Positions 5,959 through 6,315 of a DNA stretch of 6,315 nt are shown one piece after another. The position numbers and the translations under genes are program-made. Source of the stretch: an uncultured Coriobacteriaceae bacterium (GTDB lineage Bacteria; Actinomycetota; Coriobacteriia; Coriobacteriales; Atopobiaceae); contig URWR01000103.1 in NCBI GenBank assembly GCA_900551595.1, forward strand, positions 1 through 6,315, read 5' to 3'. Under the pieces are notes generated by a model. That model ran no database searches and was not told the origin of the DNA. It saw only the letters and a list, made by a program, of their open reading frames with translations. The number at the start of each line of letters is the position of its first letter. Within the stretch, counting starts at the first letter, position 1.

Positions 5959-6315
5959 ATGCGCGTTGTCTTTATGGGTACTCCTGAGTTTGCAGTACCG
6001 TCTCTGCGTGCGCTTGCGTCTGCTCATGATGTTGTGTTGGTAGTAACACGCCCCGATGCTGTGCGTGCGCGCGGTAAGCGTCTCGAACCTTCGCCGGTTA
6101 AGATTGTCGCCGAAGAGCTCGGCCTTGAAGTGCTTGAAACTTCTCGGATGACACCGGAGGTTCAAGATAAGCTTTCCGCGGCAGCGGCAGATGTGTTTTG
6201 TGTTGCTGCATATGGATGCATCCTGCCCGATACGATGCTTTCTATGGCACCTTTGGGGTGTGTAAATGTCCACGCGTCATTGTTGCCACGCTGGAGGGGA
6301 GCAGCTCCCATCCAG
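5959..6315 (+). CDS. fmt: Methionyl-tRNA formyltransferase, N-terminal part (3' partial)
   Basis: The first 119 codons of the enzyme that formylates initiator Met-tRNA using 10-formyltetrahydrofolate, so that translation starts with fMet. The start MRVVFMGTPEFAVPSLRAL is the family N-terminus (Rossmann-like fold). RPDAVRARGKRLEPSPVK (31-48) corresponds to the loop that contacts the tRNA acceptor arm in E. coli Fmt ('QPDRPAGRGKKL-PSPVK'). Residues 103-119 carry the NVHASLLPRWRGAAPIQ signature, with catalytic Asn103 and His105 and the folate-binding SLLP. The catalytic Asp and the C-terminal OB-fold domain lie beyond the window edge, so integrity cannot be checked. The complete protein is usually about 310 residues. 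It sits 10 nt after def and is almost certainly co-transcribed with it. Confidence 0.97.
   Translation, partial: MRVVFMGTPEFAVPSLRALASAHDVVLVVTRPDAVRARGKRLEPSPVKIVAEELGLEVLETSRMTPEVQDKLSAAAADVFCVAAYGCILPDTMLSMAPLGCVNVHASLLPRWRGAAPIQ

Noticed and set aside
5800..6273. Reverse-strand frame of 157 codons across the def-fmt junction
   Set aside because: It lies opposite two well-supported genes and its translation shows no family features.

Overview
This 6.3 kb window is densely coding, with every gene on the + strand, and holds core housekeeping genes only. I see no tRNA or rRNA, CRISPR array, insertion sequence, phage gene or defence module. The order is: the 3' end of accC (biotin carboxylase), a fused accD-accA gene (both acetyl-CoA carboxyltransferase subunits in one 630-residue chain), a degV/fakB-type fatty-acid-binding protein, priA (replication-restart helicase), a 136-nt gap, def (peptide deformylase), and the 5' end of fmt (methionyl-tRNA formyltransferase), which runs off the right edge.

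Left part (1-2878): accC, accDA and degV are packed with overlapping ends (14 nt and 7 nt), so they look like the translationally coupled tail of a fatty-acid-synthesis operon. AccC carboxylates biotin on the carrier protein (AccB, not in the window). AccDA moves the carboxyl group to acetyl-CoA to make malonyl-CoA. The DegV-family protein probably carries fatty acids in the FakA/FakB route. The order accC-accD-accA is the usual end of Firmicutes-type fab clusters; the unusual point is that accD and accA form one reading frame joined by a Pro/acidic linker.

Right part (2918-6315): priA-def-fmt is a widely conserved cluster in Gram-positive bacteria. PriA restarts stalled replication forks. 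Fmt formylates the initiator Met-tRNA and Def removes the formyl group from new proteins, so the last two genes are two ends of one pathway. The gap before def is the only sizeable non-coding stretch; it holds an imperfect hairpin and a possible -10 box.

Organism: a bacterium of roughly balanced GC with strong Shine-Dalgarno sites. The AccA half has the Firmicutes-like active-site loop, and PriA has complete ATPase and zinc motifs. Together with the accDA fusion this would fit a Coriobacteriia member (Atopobium/Olsenella-like) or a Firmicutes relative. That placement is inference from recalled family features, not a search result. I do not see an undescribed biological system here; the fusion and the lipid-gene arrangement are the most notable points.
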